Below are positions 63,901 to 64,000 of a stretch of DNA of 64,000 bases, piece after piece. The notes below the pieces were generated by a model. That model worked only from the letters and a program-made list of their open reading frames with translations. It was not told the origin of the DNA and did not search any database. The position numbers and the translations under genes were made by a program. The DNA is from Luidia sarsii (lineage: Eukaryota; Echinodermata; Asteroidea; Paxillosida; Luidiidae): the NCBI GenBank assembly GCA_949987565.1, contig OX465116.1, positions 1,155,001 through 1,219,000 of the forward strand, in the 5' to 3' direction. Position 1 is the stretch's first letter, and the number at the start of each line of letters is the position of its first letter.

Positions 63901-64000
63901 AAATAGCTGAGGAGACTCGTAGGGACCCATAGAACACATTTCTGAAGAAATTTCGTCAAATTTCTCAACAGGGAAAAAGTTTGTCTCACAGGGTCGGAAA
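60906..64000. repeat. Higher-order repeat of 3,181 bp, copy 2 (cut by window end)
   Basis: Matches copy 1 at a 3,181-base offset to the window end. Differences seen: 58,063 C/61,244 T, 58,626 G/61,807 C and 58,769 C/61,950 T. The array continues beyond the window. Confidence 0.92.

Larger units (their letters stand above)
46735..64000. repeat. Satellite DNA array, 175/181-bp monomers
   Basis: About 98 head-to-tail monomers fill the window to its end. Successive GACCCAAAATTTAT sites are 175 bases apart, or 181 where TCAATA is inserted (GGTATCAATATTGGCC). Every monomer carries CATAGAACACATTTCTGAAG, TTTCCCAACAGGGAAA and CTCACAGGGTCGGAAAATCT. Subtypes differ mainly over the 40 bases after GACCCAAAATTTAT (for example TTTGCTCCAAAATAGCTGAG or TTGGCTCCAAAATCGCTGAG). 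The first monomer is the most diverged. Minus-strand frames of up to 135 aa recur with the repeats and are not genes. Confidence 0.99.

Noticed and set aside
46735..64000. CRISPR array
   Set aside because: The repeats are 175-bp head-to-tail monomers with no short repeats separated by unique spacers, and the DNA is eukaryotic.

Overview
This is eukaryotic genomic DNA: spliced genes with GT-AG introns, dense dispersed repeats, microsatellites and a long satellite array. Gene content and repeat style fit a marine invertebrate deuterostome, perhaps an echinoderm. That placement is inference; nothing in the window fixes the species.

Layout. (1) 1-9.6 kb: no gene I can name. It holds a CG-rich repeat, a 12-bp minisatellite (about 4.49-4.80 kb), a 540-bp TCC/CTC tract (7.2-7.75 kb), and weak exon-like signals near 2.04-2.46, 3.2-3.5 and 8.4-8.6 kb. 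(2) 9,680-13,550, minus strand: a complete six-exon Na+/K+-ATPase beta subunit gene (ATP1B family, 354 aa). Splice phases agree at every junction, and the single membrane segment and six conserved cysteines are present. (3) About 13.6-17.2 kb: the region between two divergent genes. It holds a palindromic ETS site, a YY1-like site and a splice donor that together suggest a non-coding first exon for the next gene. (4) 17,239-43,590, plus strand: a complete beta-PIX/ARHGEF7-type Rho guanine nucleotide exchange factor in 14 coding exons (644 aa): SH3, DH, PH, GIT-binding segment and C-terminal coiled coil. The introns are packed with repeats: a TGTACATG-rich block, tRNA-like composite SINEs, three foldback/MITE families, a 20-bp minisatellite and a CTTTGATCTTTGAC-type tract. 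A 200-bp N gap lies in the last intron, next to a candidate 57-nt in-frame cassette exon. (5) 43.6-46.7 kb: 3' UTR and flanking DNA. (6) About 46,735 to the window end: at least 17.3 kb of tandem satellite with 175-bp monomers and a 181-bp variant. It is organised into higher-order repeats of 4,062 bp (23 monomers) and then 3,181 bp (18 monomers).

The two genes are a head-to-head neighbour pair with unrelated functions: the plasma-membrane ion pump, and Rac/Cdc42-PAK-GIT adhesion and cytoskeleton signalling. I see no sign that they work in one pathway. The most unusual structure is the higher-order satellite starting about 3.1 kb past a conserved single-copy gene. Also notable are the candidate cassette exon just before the PIX coiled coil, a PIX C-terminus without the usual PDZ-binding ending, and a foldback element inserted in another repeat with an 11-bp target duplication.

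Limits: similarity statements rest on recognising family proteins, without a database search. Repeat families were found by eye, so copy lists are incomplete and their edges approximate.
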